This document shows positions 7,782 to 16,409 of a stretch of 52,978 bases of DNA, one piece after another; the stretch's first letter is position 1, and each line of letters starts with the position of its first letter. Position numbers and translations under genes: made by a program. Origin of the DNA: Bacteroidota bacterium. GTDB lineage: Bacteria > Bacteroidota > Bacteroidia > Bacteroidales > GCA-2748055. Where the stretch lies: assembly GCA_024244665.1 (NCBI GenBank), contig JAAEOI010000109.1, forward strand, positions 1-52,978, given 5' to 3'. The notes under the pieces are model-generated. The model worked only from the letters and a program-made list of their open reading frames with translations, was not told the DNA's origin and made no database searches.

Positions 7782-7815
7782 GTTGCAATATACAACTTTT
7801 GCATTACAAAACAAT
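7782..7815 (-). promoter_or_regulatory. Candidate hgcA promoter overlapped by two inverted-repeat operator boxes
   Basis: Read on the minus strand, box 1 is TTGTAATGCAA (7799-7809) and box 2 is GTTGTATATTGCAAC (7782-7796). Both consist of half-sites TTGTA and TGCAA, separated by 1 and 3 bases respectively, the kind of short AT-rich palindrome bound by MarR dimers. A weak core promoter overlaps them: ATTG (7812-7815), 19 bases, then TATATTGC (7785-7792), against the consensus TTTG-N19-TAnnTTTG. Box 2 covers the -7 element and box 1 lies in the spacer. The hgcA ATG is 20 bases downstream of box 2. Binding by the operon's own MarR protein is an inference. Confidence 0.5.
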
Positions 7816-7838
7816 AATTTCATGCTTCCAATCCCGGA

Positions 7839-8402
7839 TTATTTCTTAGGATAGATAATCTTGTAGTCGCAATCGACTCGTCCCCTGCCGATTGCCTTCA
7901 GGCGCGGTGCCAGTAATTTCCTGCGTATGGGGTTCACCTTATCGGTAAACAGTTTCCCTTCCAGGTGGTCATATTCATGCTGAATTACCCTGGCCCGGAT
8001 CCCGTCAAACTCCTCCTCATGAAGGTTCCAGTTCTCGTCGTAGTACTCGATGCTGACATTCTCGGGCCGGGAGACCTCCTCCCTTATGTTTGGCAGACTC
8101 AGACAGCCCTCCTCGAAGGACCATGGGTCACCCCATTCCTCCAGGATATAAGGATTGATAAAAACCTTCCTGAAATCCTTCAACTCGGGCTCATCCTGGT
8201 TATCAGCCATCGGGGTGGTGTCAACCACAAATATCCTCAGGGATTTACCCACCTGTGGGGCAGCAAGACCCACACCGTCGCTTGCATGCATGGTGTCAAA
8301 GAGGTCTCCAATAAACTGATCCAGTTCCTTAAAATCTTTAGGAATATCAGGAGCAATCTTCCGAAGTACTGACATTCCATTTACATATACCGGTAATACC
8401 AT
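7839..8402 (-). CDS. def: Peptide deformylase
   Basis: This 187-residue metalloenzyme removes the formyl group from the N-terminal methionine of nascent proteins at the ribosome. All three family motifs are present: GVGLAAPQVG at 43-52, EGCLSLP at 98-104 with the metal-ligand cysteine at 100, and QHEYDH at 141-146 with the two metal-ligand histidines and catalytic glutamate. The start MVLPVYVNG matches the usual N-terminus of Bacteroidota deformylases. It lies 32 bases after ruvX on the same strand, a pairing that is common in this phylum. The hgcA operon begins 77 bases downstream, so read-through from def into hgcA is possible because no clear hairpin terminator lies between them. Confidence 0.95.
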   Translation of the reverse strand: MVLPVYVNGMSVLRKIAPDIPKDFKELDQFIGDLFDTMHASDGVGLAAPQVGKSLRIFVVDTTPMADNQDEPELKDFRKVFINPYILEEWGDPWSFEEGCLSLPNIREEVSRPENVSIEYYDENWNLHEEEFDGIRARVIQHEYDHLEGKLFTDKVNPIRRKLLAPRLKAIGRGRVDCDYKIIYPKK

Positions 8403-8434
8403 TCTGATATTCTATAATCTGATCTAATTAACGC

Positions 8435-8866
8435 CTATCTGCCAAGATTGTTTTTCCTCTCCATCCATGACTGAAGGATCAGGGAAGCACTGATTTTATC
8501 GATATTTCCTTTTACCTTCCGGTCCGACTTCTTCATCCCCCCTGCCACCATGGCATCAACTGCCATCTTCGAAGTAAACCTCTCATCCATCCATTCCACA
8601 ACCATCGCTGGGAAGCGTTTCTTGAAAGCCTGAACAAAAAAACGTAAAGGTTTCATTGATTCCGAATCAGTACCATCTGTCCTGATGGGATGCCCCACAA
8701 CCATGGTCTCCACCTCCTCCTTCCTGAAATACTCCTCCAGGAAAACCATCAGTTCATGAGTGGCAACTGTCTCCATGGGTGAGGCAATCATCTGCCCGGG
8801 ATCAGTCACTGCGATTCCCGTCCGCTTTGTCCCGTAATCAATTGCTATAATCCTGCCCAAATTCAT
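8435..8866 (-). CDS. ruvX: RuvX/YqgF-family putative Holliday junction resolvase (pre-16S rRNA nuclease)
   Basis: This 143-residue protein has the RNase H-like fold of the YqgF family. The first acidic residue is in IIAIDYGTKRTGIA (Asp10). The conserved VVGHPIRTDGT follows near residue 97, WMDERFTS near 100-115 and the last acidic residue in NIDKISASLILQSW near 126. In Escherichia coli the family member processes the 16S rRNA 5' end, and a recombination role has also been proposed. It sits between the PFOR terminator and def on the minus strand and probably forms a two-gene unit with def. The length is typical (about 135-150 residues). The function is assigned from the family. Confidence 0.9.
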   Translation of the reverse strand: MNLGRIIAIDYGTKRTGIAVTDPGQMIASPMETVATHELMVFLEEYFRKEEVETMVVGHPIRTDGTDSESMKPLRFFVQAFKKRFPAMVVEWMDERFTSKMAVDAMVAGGMKKSDRKVKGNIDKISASLILQSWMERKNNLGR

Positions 8867-8893
8867 CCATTTGGGTGCAAAGTTAGCAAAATA

Positions 8894-8921
8894 AAGACCG
8901 CCCGGTTTCCCGGACGGTCTT
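8894..8921 (-). terminator. Intrinsic terminator of the PFOR gene
   Basis: A 12-bp stem (AAGACCGTCCGG with CCGGGCGGTCTT on the minus strand, one G-T pair) closes a 4-base loop. It is followed by the T-rich run TATTTTG. It lies 21 bases after the PFOR stop and just upstream of ruvX. Confidence 0.8.
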
Positions 8922-8942
8922 GAGAATATATGTAATTTTTAC

Positions 8943-11900
8943 TTATGAAGTAGGTGTGAAATCGAGGCTCGCCATCCGCACATAAGAGCTGTAACGCCAT
9001 TTGGCATTGGTCTGAGCAGCTTTAAACAGTTCCGCAGCTTCTGCAGGGAATGCTTTCTGCAGAGAGGTGTAACGTACCTCCGACTTCAGGAAGGACTGGA
9101 ACTCATCCCACTGGGGCTCCTTTGAATCCAGGATGAACGGGTTCTTACCATCTTCCTCCAAAGAAGGATTGTAGCGGTAGAGGTGCCAGTAACCACTCTC
9201 CACTGCAAACTTCGCCTGGCTCTGTGATTTACCCATACCTGAACGCAATCCGTGGTTGATACAGGGAGAGTAGGCAATAACGATGGAAGGTCCGGGGTAA
9301 GCTTCAGCTTCCCTGATTGTCTTCAGGTACTGACTCTGGCTGGCACCCATGGATACCTGAGCTACGTATACATAACCATAGGTCATGGCCATCATTCCCA
9401 GGTCCTTCTTACGGATCTTCTTTCCGGAAGCGGCAAATTTGGCCACAGCACCCACAGGGGTAGCTTTTGACGCCTGTCCGCCGGTATTGGAGTAAACCTC
9501 GGTATCCATAACCAGGATGTTCACGTCTTCTCCTGAAGCAATCACATGGTCCAGTCCGCCGAAACCGATGTCATAAGCCCATCCGTCTCCACCAAAGATC
9601 CAGACTGACTTTTTCACCAGGTACTGCTTCAGGCTCTTGATCTCTTCTGCTAAGGCATGAGACTCACTCTCAAGAGTGGTCAGCAGGTTTGCAGATGTCA
9701 CCTTGGAAGCATCCAGGTTCTCCATGCTATCGATCCATGCTGTGAATGCCTCTTTTGTAGCAGGCTTAACCTCATCCATGGCAGCGACCATCTTATTCTT
9801 GATGCGGTCGCGATTCTTGTTCACACCGGTTGCAAGTCCGAATCCATACTCGGCATTGTCCTCAAACAGTGAGTTGGCCCATGCAGGACCCTGACCTTCT
9901 GTATTGGCGCAGTAGGGAGTGGATGGAGCTGAACCACCATAGATGGAGGAACAACCTGTGGCGTTGGCCACAATCATCTGGTCTCCATACAGCTGAGTAA
10001 TCAACTTAATATAGGGTGTTTCACCACAACCGGCACAGGCTCCGGAGAACTCGAAGAGTGGCTGGGCGAACTGACTATTCTTCACGGTCTTCTTTTTATC
10101 CACCAGGCTATCCTTGTAAGATATCTCCTTGATCATGTGATCCCATCTTGGAATTTCAGCATCCTGGCTGGCCAGGGGCTTCATCTCGAGGGATTTGACC
10201 TTGGAAGGACATACATCGGCGCAGTTTCCACAGCCTGTACAGTCCAGAACTGATACCTGGATTTTGAACTCAAGACCAGCATAAGCTTTACCATTGGCTT
10301 TTACGGTTTCAGTTCCCTCGGGCAGAGCCTTTGCTTCCTTCTCGTCAATAAGGAAGGGACGGATGGCAGCGTGGGGACAAACATAGGCACACTGGTTACA
10401 CTGGATGCAATTGTCGGCTACCCACTCGGGTACGTTGACTGCAATACCACGCTTCTCGTACTGTGAAGTACCAGCAGGGAATGTGCCATCTTCACGTCCA
10501 ACAAATGCACTGACGGGAAGGTCGTCACCAGCCAGGTTGTTAATTGGCTCAACAACATTCTTGACAAATTCAGGAACAGGACGGGCATCAACTTTTTCTG
10601 CATCGGGACCCAGCTTGCTCCAGGCAGCATCTACTTCAACCTGGGTTACATTCCCACCCTTTTCAACTGCAGCAAAGTTCATGTTCACAACCTCTTCACC
10701 CTTTCGGCCGAAACTCTTGATGATGAATTTACGCATCTCCTCAACAGCCTGGTCGTATGGAATAATATCGGCAATCTTAAAGAAAGCTGACTGCATGATG
10801 GTATTGGTCCGGTTACCCAGGCCCAATTCCTGTGCCAGTTTGGTGGCATTAATAATATAGAAATTGATCTTGTGATCGGCCAGCTGCTTCTTCACCAGGT
10901 TAGGAAGGTGCTTGATGGTCTCCTCACCACTCCAGATGGAGTTCAGCAGGAAGGTTCCTCCATCTTTAATTCCCCTGAGCATGTCATATTTCTCCAGGTA
11001 GGAAGGAACATGGCAGGCTACAAAATCTGGCTTTACCACCAGGTAGGGAGAACGGATGGGATTATCACCAAAGCGCAGGTGAGAAGTGGTGATACCGCCC
11101 GATTTCTTGGAGTCGTAGGCAAAATATGCCTGGCAGTATTTATCTGTCGATTCACCAATAATCATGATGGAGTTCTTGTTGGCACCTACGGTACCATCGG
11201 AACCCAGTCCATAGAATTTTCCCTCAAATGTACTGTCATCACCCAGTGAAATCTCGGGGAGCAGCGGAAGGGAAGTGAAGCTAACGTCATCCACGATACC
11301 CACTGTAAACCTGTCTTTGGGCTCAGCCATCCTCAGGTTATCGAATACCGAGATCATCATGGCTGGAGTGGTATCCTTGGAGGAGAGTCCGTAACGTCCG
11401 CCTACGATCAGCGGAGCATTTTCCTTTCCATAGAAGAGCTCCTTAATATCCAGAAGGAGCGGCTCCCCGTTTGCTCCGGGCTCCTTGGTACGGTCAAGAA
11501 CAGAGATACGCTTCACCGATTTGGGAATTACATCCATGAAATACTTGGCTGAAAAGGGCCTGTAGAGATGAACTGAAAGCAAGCCTACCTTTTCGCCTTT
11601 GGCGTTTTGGTGGTCAACAACCTCCTTCAGGGTTTCAGTAATGGAACCCATGGCGATCACGATGTTCTCTGCATCGTCAGCTCCGTAGTATGTAAAGGGC
11701 TTGTATTCGCGGCCGGTCAGTTTACTGATCTCCTTCATGTAGGCAGCAACCTCATCGGGAATCACTTCGTAATATTTATTGGCTGCTTCACGTGACTGGA
11801 AATAGATATCGGGATTCTGAGCCAGACCACGTGTAACAGGGTGCTCAGGATTCAGGGCATTGTCCCTGAATGCTTTCAGTGCATCCATATCAAGCAGTTT

Positions 11901-12482
11901 AGCAAGCTCCTCTTCATCGAGCGCTTCCACCTTCTGGATCTCGTGTGAAGTACGGAAGCCATCAAAGAAATGAAGGAAGGGAATCCTGGTTTTAATAGAG
12001 GTCAGGTGAGCTACAGCTGCCAGGTCCATCACCTCCTGCACACTACCCGTTGCCAGCATTGCAAAACCTGTCTGACGGGTCGACATCACATCACTGTGGT
12101 CCCCGAAAATGGAGAGTGCCTGAGCTGCCAGGCTCCTTGCTGAAACGTGGAAAACACCGGGAAGCAATTCCCCTGAAATTTTGTACATATTTGGGATCAT
12201 CAACAGAAGCCCCTGGGAAGCGGTAAATGTGGAGGTAAGTGCGCCACTTTGAAGCGATCCGTGAACCGCACCTGCAGCACCTGCTTCGGACTGCATCTCG
12301 GCCACCTTAACGGTCTCCCCAAAAATGTTCTTTCTGCCGTTAGCCGACCACTCATCCACATACTCTGCCATGTTAGAAGATGGAGTGATCGGATAGATGG
12401 CAGCTACCTCACTAAACATGTAAGCAATATGCGCAGCTGCATAATTGCCATCACATGTCATGAAATTCCTTTTATTCGCCAT
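8943..12482 (-). CDS. nifJ: Pyruvate:ferredoxin (flavodoxin) oxidoreductase, single-chain
   Basis: This 1179-residue enzyme oxidises pyruvate with coenzyme A to acetyl-CoA and CO2 and reduces ferredoxin. It is the standard fused form with all domains in order. The N-terminal pyrimidine-binding domain contains YPITPSSNMAE near residue 35. A CoA-binding middle domain and a gamma domain follow (GSDGTVGANKNS near 425). Two ferredoxin clusters come next, CIQCNQCAYVCP near 690 and CTGCGNCADVCP near 745. The thiamine diphosphate domain contains CAGCGETPY near 820 and GDGWAYDIGFGG followed by NTGGQ near 970-1010. Full length matches the family (about 1170-1200). It is monocistronic, with an intrinsic terminator 21 bases downstream. 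Reduced ferredoxin from it can feed the Rnf complex at 33165-38246 and, plausibly, HgcB. This points to an anaerobic metabolism. Confidence 0.97.
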   Translation of the reverse strand: MANKRNFMTCDGNYAAAHIAYMFSEVAAIYPITPSSNMAEYVDEWSANGRKNIFGETVKVAEMQSEAGAAGAVHGSLQSGALTSTFTASQGLLLMIPNMYKISGELLPGVFHVSARSLAAQALSIFGDHSDVMSTRQTGFAMLATGSVQEVMDLAAVAHLTSIKTRIPFLHFFDGFRTSHEIQKVEALDEEELAKLLDMDALKAFRDNALNPEHPVTRGLAQNPDIYFQSREAANKYYEVIPDEVAAYMKEISKLTGREYKPFTYYGADDAENIVIAMGSITETLKEVVDHQNAKGEKVGLLSVHLYRPFSAKYFMDVIPKSVKRISVLDRTKEPGANGEPLLLDIKELFYGKENAPLIVGGRYGLSSKDTTPAMMISVFDNLRMAEPKDRFTVGIVDDVSFTSLPLLPEISLGDDSTFEGKFYGLGSDGTVGANKNSIMIIGESTDKYCQAYFAYDSKKSGGITTSHLRFGDNPIRSPYLVVKPDFVACHVPSYLEKYDMLRGIKDGGTFLLNSIWSGEETIKHLPNLVKKQLADHKINFYIINATKLAQELGLGNRTNTIMQSAFFKIADIIPYDQAVEEMRKFIIKSFGRKGEEVVNMNFAAVEKGGNVTQVEVDAAWSKLGPDAEKVDARPVPEFVKNVVEPINNLAGDDLPVSAFVGREDGTFPAGTSQYEKRGIAVNVPEWVADNCIQCNQCAYVCPHAAIRPFLIDEKEAKALPEGTETVKANGKAYAGLEFKIQVSVLDCTGCGNCADVCPSKVKSLEMKPLASQDAEIPRWDHMIKEISYKDSLVDKKKTVKNSQFAQPLFEFSGACAGCGETPYIKLITQLYGDQMIVANATGCSSIYGGSAPSTPYCANTEGQGPAWANSLFEDNAEYGFGLATGVNKNRDRIKNKMVAAMDEVKPATKEAFTAWIDSMENLDASKVTSANLLTTLESESHALAEEIKSLKQYLVKKSVWIFGGDGWAYDIGFGGLDHVIASGEDVNILVMDTEVYSNTGGQASKATPVGAVAKFAASGKKIRKKDLGMMAMTYGYVYVAQVSMGASQSQYLKTIREAEAYPGPSIVIAYSPCINHGLRSGMGKSQSQAKFAVESGYWHLYRYNPSLEEDGKNPFILDSKEPQWDEFQSFLKSEVRYTSLQKAFPAEAAELFKAAQTNAKWRYSSYVRMASLDFTPTS

Positions 12483-12629
12483 GATATTTTACTTAAGTAT
12501 TTAAATTACAACTAGTTAACTATTTGAACTAAAGTCACCCAAAATTAGCAATTTAGGCGTAATAGTCCCACCGTATCAGGAATTTAAAATCATTACAAAT
12601 AAATCCGGTCAGAAGCGCCCTGAAACAAA
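12483..12629. other. Leader region between rho terminator and the PFOR gene
   Basis: AT-rich non-coding stretch upstream of the PFOR start. On the minus strand it contains TAATTTTG (12540-12547), a perfect match to the -7 element TAnnTTTG, about 57 bases from the ATG. No matching TTTG is seen 19 bases further upstream, so the promoter call is weak. No other structure was recognised. Confidence 0.35.
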
Positions 12630-12657
12630 AAAAGTGACGGTGGTTGCCGTCACTTTT
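12630..12657 (-). terminator. Intrinsic terminator of rho
   Basis: A perfect 11-bp stem (AAAAGTGACGG with CCGTCACTTTT) and a 6-base loop are followed on the minus strand by seven T residues in total. It lies 19 bases after the rho stop codon. Confidence 0.9.
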
Positions 12658-12676
12658 CTTACTTCTGTATGACTAT

Positions 12677-14476
12677 TTAATCGCTGTTCATGGAGATCAG
12701 GAACTCCTCATTTGTGGATGTTTTGACCAGTCGGTCACGGAGGAATTGCATGGCCTCAACCGAATTCATATCGGATAGGTAATTCCGGAGGATCCAGATC
12801 TTGTCAAGCATCGGCTTGTCAAGCAGCAGATCCTCGCGGCGAGTGCTGGATGGATTGACATCCACAGAGGGGTAAACCCGCTTGTTGGATAGTTTCCTGT
12901 CGAGCTGCAGTTCCATGTTACCGGTCCCTTTAAACTCTTCAAAAATCACCTCGTCCATTTTGGAGCCAGTCTCGGTCAGTGCTGTTGCAAGGATGGTCAG
13001 TGAACCACCGTCCTCGATATTCCTGGCTGCACCAAAGAAACGCTTCGGCTTGTGAAGGGCATTGGCATCCACACCACCCGACAATACCTTACCGGATGCA
13101 GGCGAAATGGTATTATATGCCCGTGCGAGCCTGGTGATTGAGTCCAGCAGGATTACAACATCGTGTCCGCACTCCACCATTCTCTTGGCCTTTTCCAGTA
13201 CAATATTGGCAATTCTCACATGCCTTTCTGCAGGTTCATCGAAGGTTGATGAGATTACCTCGGCATTCACGTTCCTGGCCATGTCAGTCACCTCTTCGGG
13301 ACGTTCATCGATCAGCAGCACGATCATATATACTTCCGGGTGGTTGGCTGCAATTGCATTGGCCACATCTTTAAGAAGCACCGTTTTACCGGTTTTAGGC
13401 TGTGCCACGATCAGACCACGCTGTCCCTTTCCAATAGGAGAAAACATATCGACCACGCGGACCGAAAGATTGTGCTGGCCTTTTCCCACAAGAGTGAACT
13501 TCTCTTCCGGGAAGAGGGGGGTCAGGTAGTCAAAGGGGACCCGGTCACGAATGAAATCGGGACTACGTCCATTGATCGACTCCACCTTGATCAGCGGGAA
13601 GTATTTCTCCCCTTCTTTGGGCGGACGAATGGTACCGGTTACATTGTCCCCGGTTTTCAGGCCAAAAAGTTTAATCTGACTCTGGGAGACATAAATGTCA
13701 TCTGGTGAGTTCAGGTAGTTGTAGTCGGATGACCTCAGAAATCCATACCCGTCAGGCATAATCTCCAATACACCTGAATTTGTAATCAGGCCTTCAAAAT
13801 CGTATTTGTCAACTTCCCTTTCCCTGCGCTCAAACTGCTTCCTGCCGCGATCCTGGCGATCTCCGCGATTTTGGTGATCTCCGCGATTTTGATTATCCCC
13901 GCGATTTTGGTTATCCGCACGATTTTGGTTATCCGCACGATTTTGGTTATCCGCACGCTCCTGGCGTTCACCCTTGTCATAAGGCTTGCGCTGTGAATTA
14001 TCATCACCTTTTCGTCCGGCATCTCTTCTGGGTTGGCGTTCACCCTGGGCTTTGTTCCCGGGAACGTTCTCCTGAGCTTTCTCAGGTACAGCTATAGTCT
14101 CACTCACTTTCCCAACTGCTTCAGCCTTCACTGCAGGCTCAACCTTCTTCTCCTTTTTAGGCCTGCCGGGCTTTCTCTTTTGCGATGCCGAGGCAGCTGT
14201 GCCGGTCTCAGCAGCAGCATCTTTCCTGGCACTCTCTTTTTTGGAGGTCTCTTTCCTGGAAGTCTCTTTCCTGGAGCTTTCCTTTTTGGAGCTCTCTTTT
14301 TTGCCTCCCTCTATCTTGGCAACTTTACTTTCCGATACAGCAATGGCTTGTATATCGAGGATCTTGTAGATCAGATCCTGTTTTTTAAAGGACTCTACTC
14401 TTTTGATTTTTAGCCCTTTAGCAATATCCCGCAACTCAGCGAGAAGCTTTTGATTCAATTCGAGAATATCGTACAT
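12677..14476 (-). CDS. rho: Transcription termination factor Rho with long repeat-rich N-terminal insert
   Basis: This 599-residue hexameric RNA helicase releases RNA polymerase from transcripts. Residues 1-45 are the Rho N-terminal helical domain. Residues 50-225 are an inserted low-complexity segment. It contains five [10 protein letters not shown] repeats (59-83), an AT-hook-like RKPGRPKK (101-108) and six R(A/G)DNQN repeats (174-209). The RNA-binding cold-shock domain follows at about 227-305. The ATPase core has the P-loop AQPKTGKT at 359-366 and [10 protein letters not shown] at 387-396. E. coli Rho is 419 residues, so about 180 residues are extra. Such inserts are known in Bacteroidota Rho proteins and are thought to help RNA binding or phase separation. 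Its own transcript ends at an intrinsic hairpin (12630-12657). It is divergent from rpoD. Confidence 0.96.
   Translation of the reverse strand: MYDILELNQKLLAELRDIAKGLKIKRVESFKKQDLIYKILDIQAIAVSESKVAKIEGGKKESSKKESSRKETSRKETSKKESARKDAAAETGTAASASQKRKPGRPKKEKKVEPAVKAEAVGKVSETIAVPEKAQENVPGNKAQGERQPRRDAGRKGDDNSQRKPYDKGERQERADNQNRADNQNRADNQNRGDNQNRGDHQNRGDRQDRGRKQFERREREVDKYDFEGLITNSGVLEIMPDGYGFLRSSDYNYLNSPDDIYVSQSQIKLFGLKTGDNVTGTIRPPKEGEKYFPLIKVESINGRSPDFIRDRVPFDYLTPLFPEEKFTLVGKGQHNLSVRVVDMFSPIGKGQRGLIVAQPKTGKTVLLKDVANAIAANHPEVYMIVLLIDERPEEVTDMARNVNAEVISSTFDEPAERHVRIANIVLEKAKRMVECGHDVVILLDSITRLARAYNTISPASGKVLSGGVDANALHKPKRFFGAARNIEDGGSLTILATALTETGSKMDEVIFEEFKGTGNMELQLDRKLSNKRVYPSVDVNPSSTRREDLLLDKPMLDKIWILRNYLSDMNSVEAMQFLRDRLVKTSTNEEFLISMNSD
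13850..13957 (-). repeat. Six 18-bp in-frame repeats in rho
   Basis: Six tandem 18-bp units encode RADNQN three times, then [12 protein letters not shown] and RGDRQD (Rho residues 174-209). The first three units are nearly identical at the DNA level, so copy number may vary between strains by slippage. The frame is conserved. Confidence 0.9.
14228..14302 (-). repeat. Five 15-bp in-frame repeats in rho
   Basis: Five tandem 15-bp units encode the charged pentapeptides [20 protein letters not shown] and KKESA (Rho residues 59-83). They lie in the disordered insert between the N-terminal helical domain and the RNA-binding domain. Confidence 0.85.
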
Positions 14477-14638
14477 AAATATGTGATAATTAAAAAATAA
14501 TCCAGTAAGGAGATTGGTAATTCAAAATCGTTTGGAAATAAACAGAATAGAACAAATGTTCGTTAGAATGGAATTTGATGCAATATTACAGGAATTATGG
14601 TGAAATACCAAAAATAAATGGGATCAATCAGTCTTAGG

Positions 14639-14669
14639 TTTGCTATAATGAATAGTTTATATATATTTA
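14639..14669 (+). promoter_or_regulatory. Candidate rpoD promoter in the rho-rpoD divergent gap
   Basis: TTTG at 14639-14642, a 19-base spacer and TATATTTA at 14662-14669 match the Bacteroidota consensus TTTG-N19-TAnnTTTG with one mismatch, 86 bases before the rpoD ATG. In the same 279-base gap (14477-14755), the minus strand shows TATTTTTG (14609-14616), a perfect -7 match that could serve rho, but without a clear -33 element. Nothing else was recognised in the gap. Confidence 0.5.
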
Positions 14670-14755
14670 AGTTCTATTGAGCGAGTGCAGGTTTTAATCA
14701 TAAATCCTAAACAAACACTGCATTCTACATATAACGAAACCCCAGCAGTCGCGTC

Positions 14756-15619
14756 ATGAGACAGCTCAAAATCATCAAGCAGGTCACCAACAGGGAAACT
14801 CCCTCACTTGATAAGTATTTGCATGAGATAGGGAAAGTGGACCTGATAACCGCTGAGGAGGAGGTTGAACTCGCCAGGAGGATCAGAAAAGGGGATGCTG
14901 AGGCGATGGAGAAGCTGATCAAGGCCAACCTCCGTTTTGTGGTCTCTGTTTCCAAGCAATACCAGAACCAGGGATTGAGTCTTCCCGATCTGATCAATGA
15001 AGGGAACCTCGGTCTTATTAAAGCCGCCCAGCGATTTGATGAGACCCGTGGATTTAAATTCATCTCTTATGCAGTATGGTGGATCAGGCAGTCCATCCTG
15101 CAGGCCCTTGCAGAACAAGCCAGGATTGTCCGCCTTCCCCTGAACAAAATCGGCTCCATAAACAAGATCAACAAGACCTTTGCCGAACTGGAGCAGAAAT
15201 TTGAGCGTGAACCCACGGTTCTTGAGATAGCACAAACCCTGGAGCTGGCTCCCGAGGATGTGAAAGATGCCATCCGCAGTTCGGGAAGACATGTATCTAT
15301 GGATGCTCCTCTACAGGACGGAGAGGACGGGAACATGTACGATGTACTGCTCAATGGTGAAACGCCCTCCCCCGACCGCGGACTGCTCAACGATTCCCTC
15401 AGGAAAGAGATTGAAAGGGCACTGAGCACCCTCACATACAGGGAGGCCAGCATCATCAGGCTCTACTTCGGACTTAATGGGAAACACCCCCATACCCTTG
15501 AGGAGATCGGTGAAGAGTTTAACCTGACCCGTGAACGGGTCAGGCAAATTAAGGAGAAGGCGATTAAAAGGCTTAAGCACACAACCCGCAGTAAGATTCT
15601 GAAGAGTTACCTGGGCTAG
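14756..15619 (+). CDS. rpoD: RNA polymerase primary sigma factor (sigma-70, Bacteroidota type)
   Basis: This 287-residue protein directs RNA polymerase to housekeeping promoters. It has the short Bacteroidota form lacking region 1.1. Region 1.2 is near residues 14-45 ([12 protein letters not shown]). Region 2 is at about 53-125, including the core-binding [15 protein letters not shown] and the -10 recognition helix [15 protein letters not shown]. Region 3 is at about 130-210, and region 4 ends with the helix-turn-helix [17 protein letters not shown] near 256-272. This sigma is expected to recognise TAnnTTTG/TTTG promoters like those noted elsewhere in the window. Its TAG stop overlaps the stop of the opposing gene by four bases (CTAG, 15616-15619). 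Confidence 0.96.
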   Translation: MRQLKIIKQVTNRETPSLDKYLHEIGKVDLITAEEEVELARRIRKGDAEAMEKLIKANLRFVVSVSKQYQNQGLSLPDLINEGNLGLIKAAQRFDETRGFKFISYAVWWIRQSILQALAEQARIVRLPLNKIGSINKINKTFAELEQKFEREPTVLEIAQTLELAPEDVKDAIRSSGRHVSMDAPLQDGEDGNMYDVLLNGETPSPDRGLLNDSLRKEIERALSTLTYREASIIRLYFGLNGKHPHTLEEIGEEFNLTRERVRQIKEKAIKRLKHTTRSKILKSYLG

Positions 15620-16341
15620 TCCTTCCTGACAATATCTCCTGCACTGGAAGTTGATGACCTTGTCACCTTTGCACCACCTTTATAATGGATGTTCCCGGCA
15701 CTGGACGCATTCATCGAAATTTCATCTGTGGCAGTTACCCTGGCATCCCCGGCGCTGGAAACATTCACTTTCACTGTCCCGGCCTCCAGATCGAAGGCAT
15801 GAAGATCACCTGCACTGCTTAGCGACACATCAAAAACATCAGTCTTTCCGGCCAGGCGGGCGTCGCCACTAGAGCTGATTCCCATGTCGATTCTTCTGGC
15901 TTCCACCTCCAGGGTAAGATCCCCTGCACTGCTGATTTCCATTTTCAGCTCCTCACAATGAAAAAGGGTTTGTCCCTCACAATCACCGGCACTGCTAATT
16001 TTCAACGTTGAAAGCTTTGGCAGGGTCACATGAACCTTTTTCGATTTGGCACTCCTGATATTAACACGATCGGTACCTACCTCAAGCAGACTCCCGTTCA
16101 GCGTTGTTTCGATCACTTCGAGAAGATTTTCATCGGCCTCTACCCTCACCTCGAAATGATCACCCTCACTGAGAAGAACATCAATTCCAGAACTGATAAG
16201 TACCCCTGTAAATCCTGAAATATCCCTGGTCTCTTCAACGACCTTGCCGTTACCGGTGATCCTATTTTCCCATGCTCCAATCACACATGAAGAGGTCCCG
16301 ATGGCCATGAGAGCAATTAATACAAATGTCATTTTTTTCAT
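15616..16341 (-). CDS. Head-GIN domain (DUF2807) putative adhesin-like lipoprotein
   Basis: This 241-residue exported protein begins with a signal peptide ending in a lipobox-like TSSC (Cys19), so it is probably a lipoprotein. The remainder matches the head-GIN/DUF2807 domain common in Bacteroidota ([18 protein letters not shown] near 31-48). From residue 115 on, a repeated SSAGD or SSSGD motif recurs every 18-23 residues seven times, the pattern of a right-handed beta-helix with one turn per repeat. The molecular role of the family is unknown; 'auto-transporter adhesin' is a database label rather than a tested function. It is convergent with rpoD and shares its final four bases with it. The gene upstream on the same strand is the RlmI-like methyltransferase, 68 bases away. 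Confidence 0.85.
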   Translation of the reverse strand: MKKMTFVLIALMAIGTSSCVIGAWENRITGNGKVVEETRDISGFTGVLISSGIDVLLSEGDHFEVRVEADENLLEVIETTLNGSLLEVGTDRVNIRSAKSKKVHVTLPKLSTLKISSAGDCEGQTLFHCEELKMEISSAGDLTLEVEARRIDMGISSSGDARLAGKTDVFDVSLSSAGDLHAFDLEAGTVKVNVSSAGDARVTATDEISMNASSAGNIHYKGGAKVTRSSTSSAGDIVRKD

Positions 16342-16409
16342 TGGTTCTGCACTTTAAAGGTTAGTAAACGGCTGGACATATCTTAATAGACGTTTCAAAG
16401 TTCAAAATG

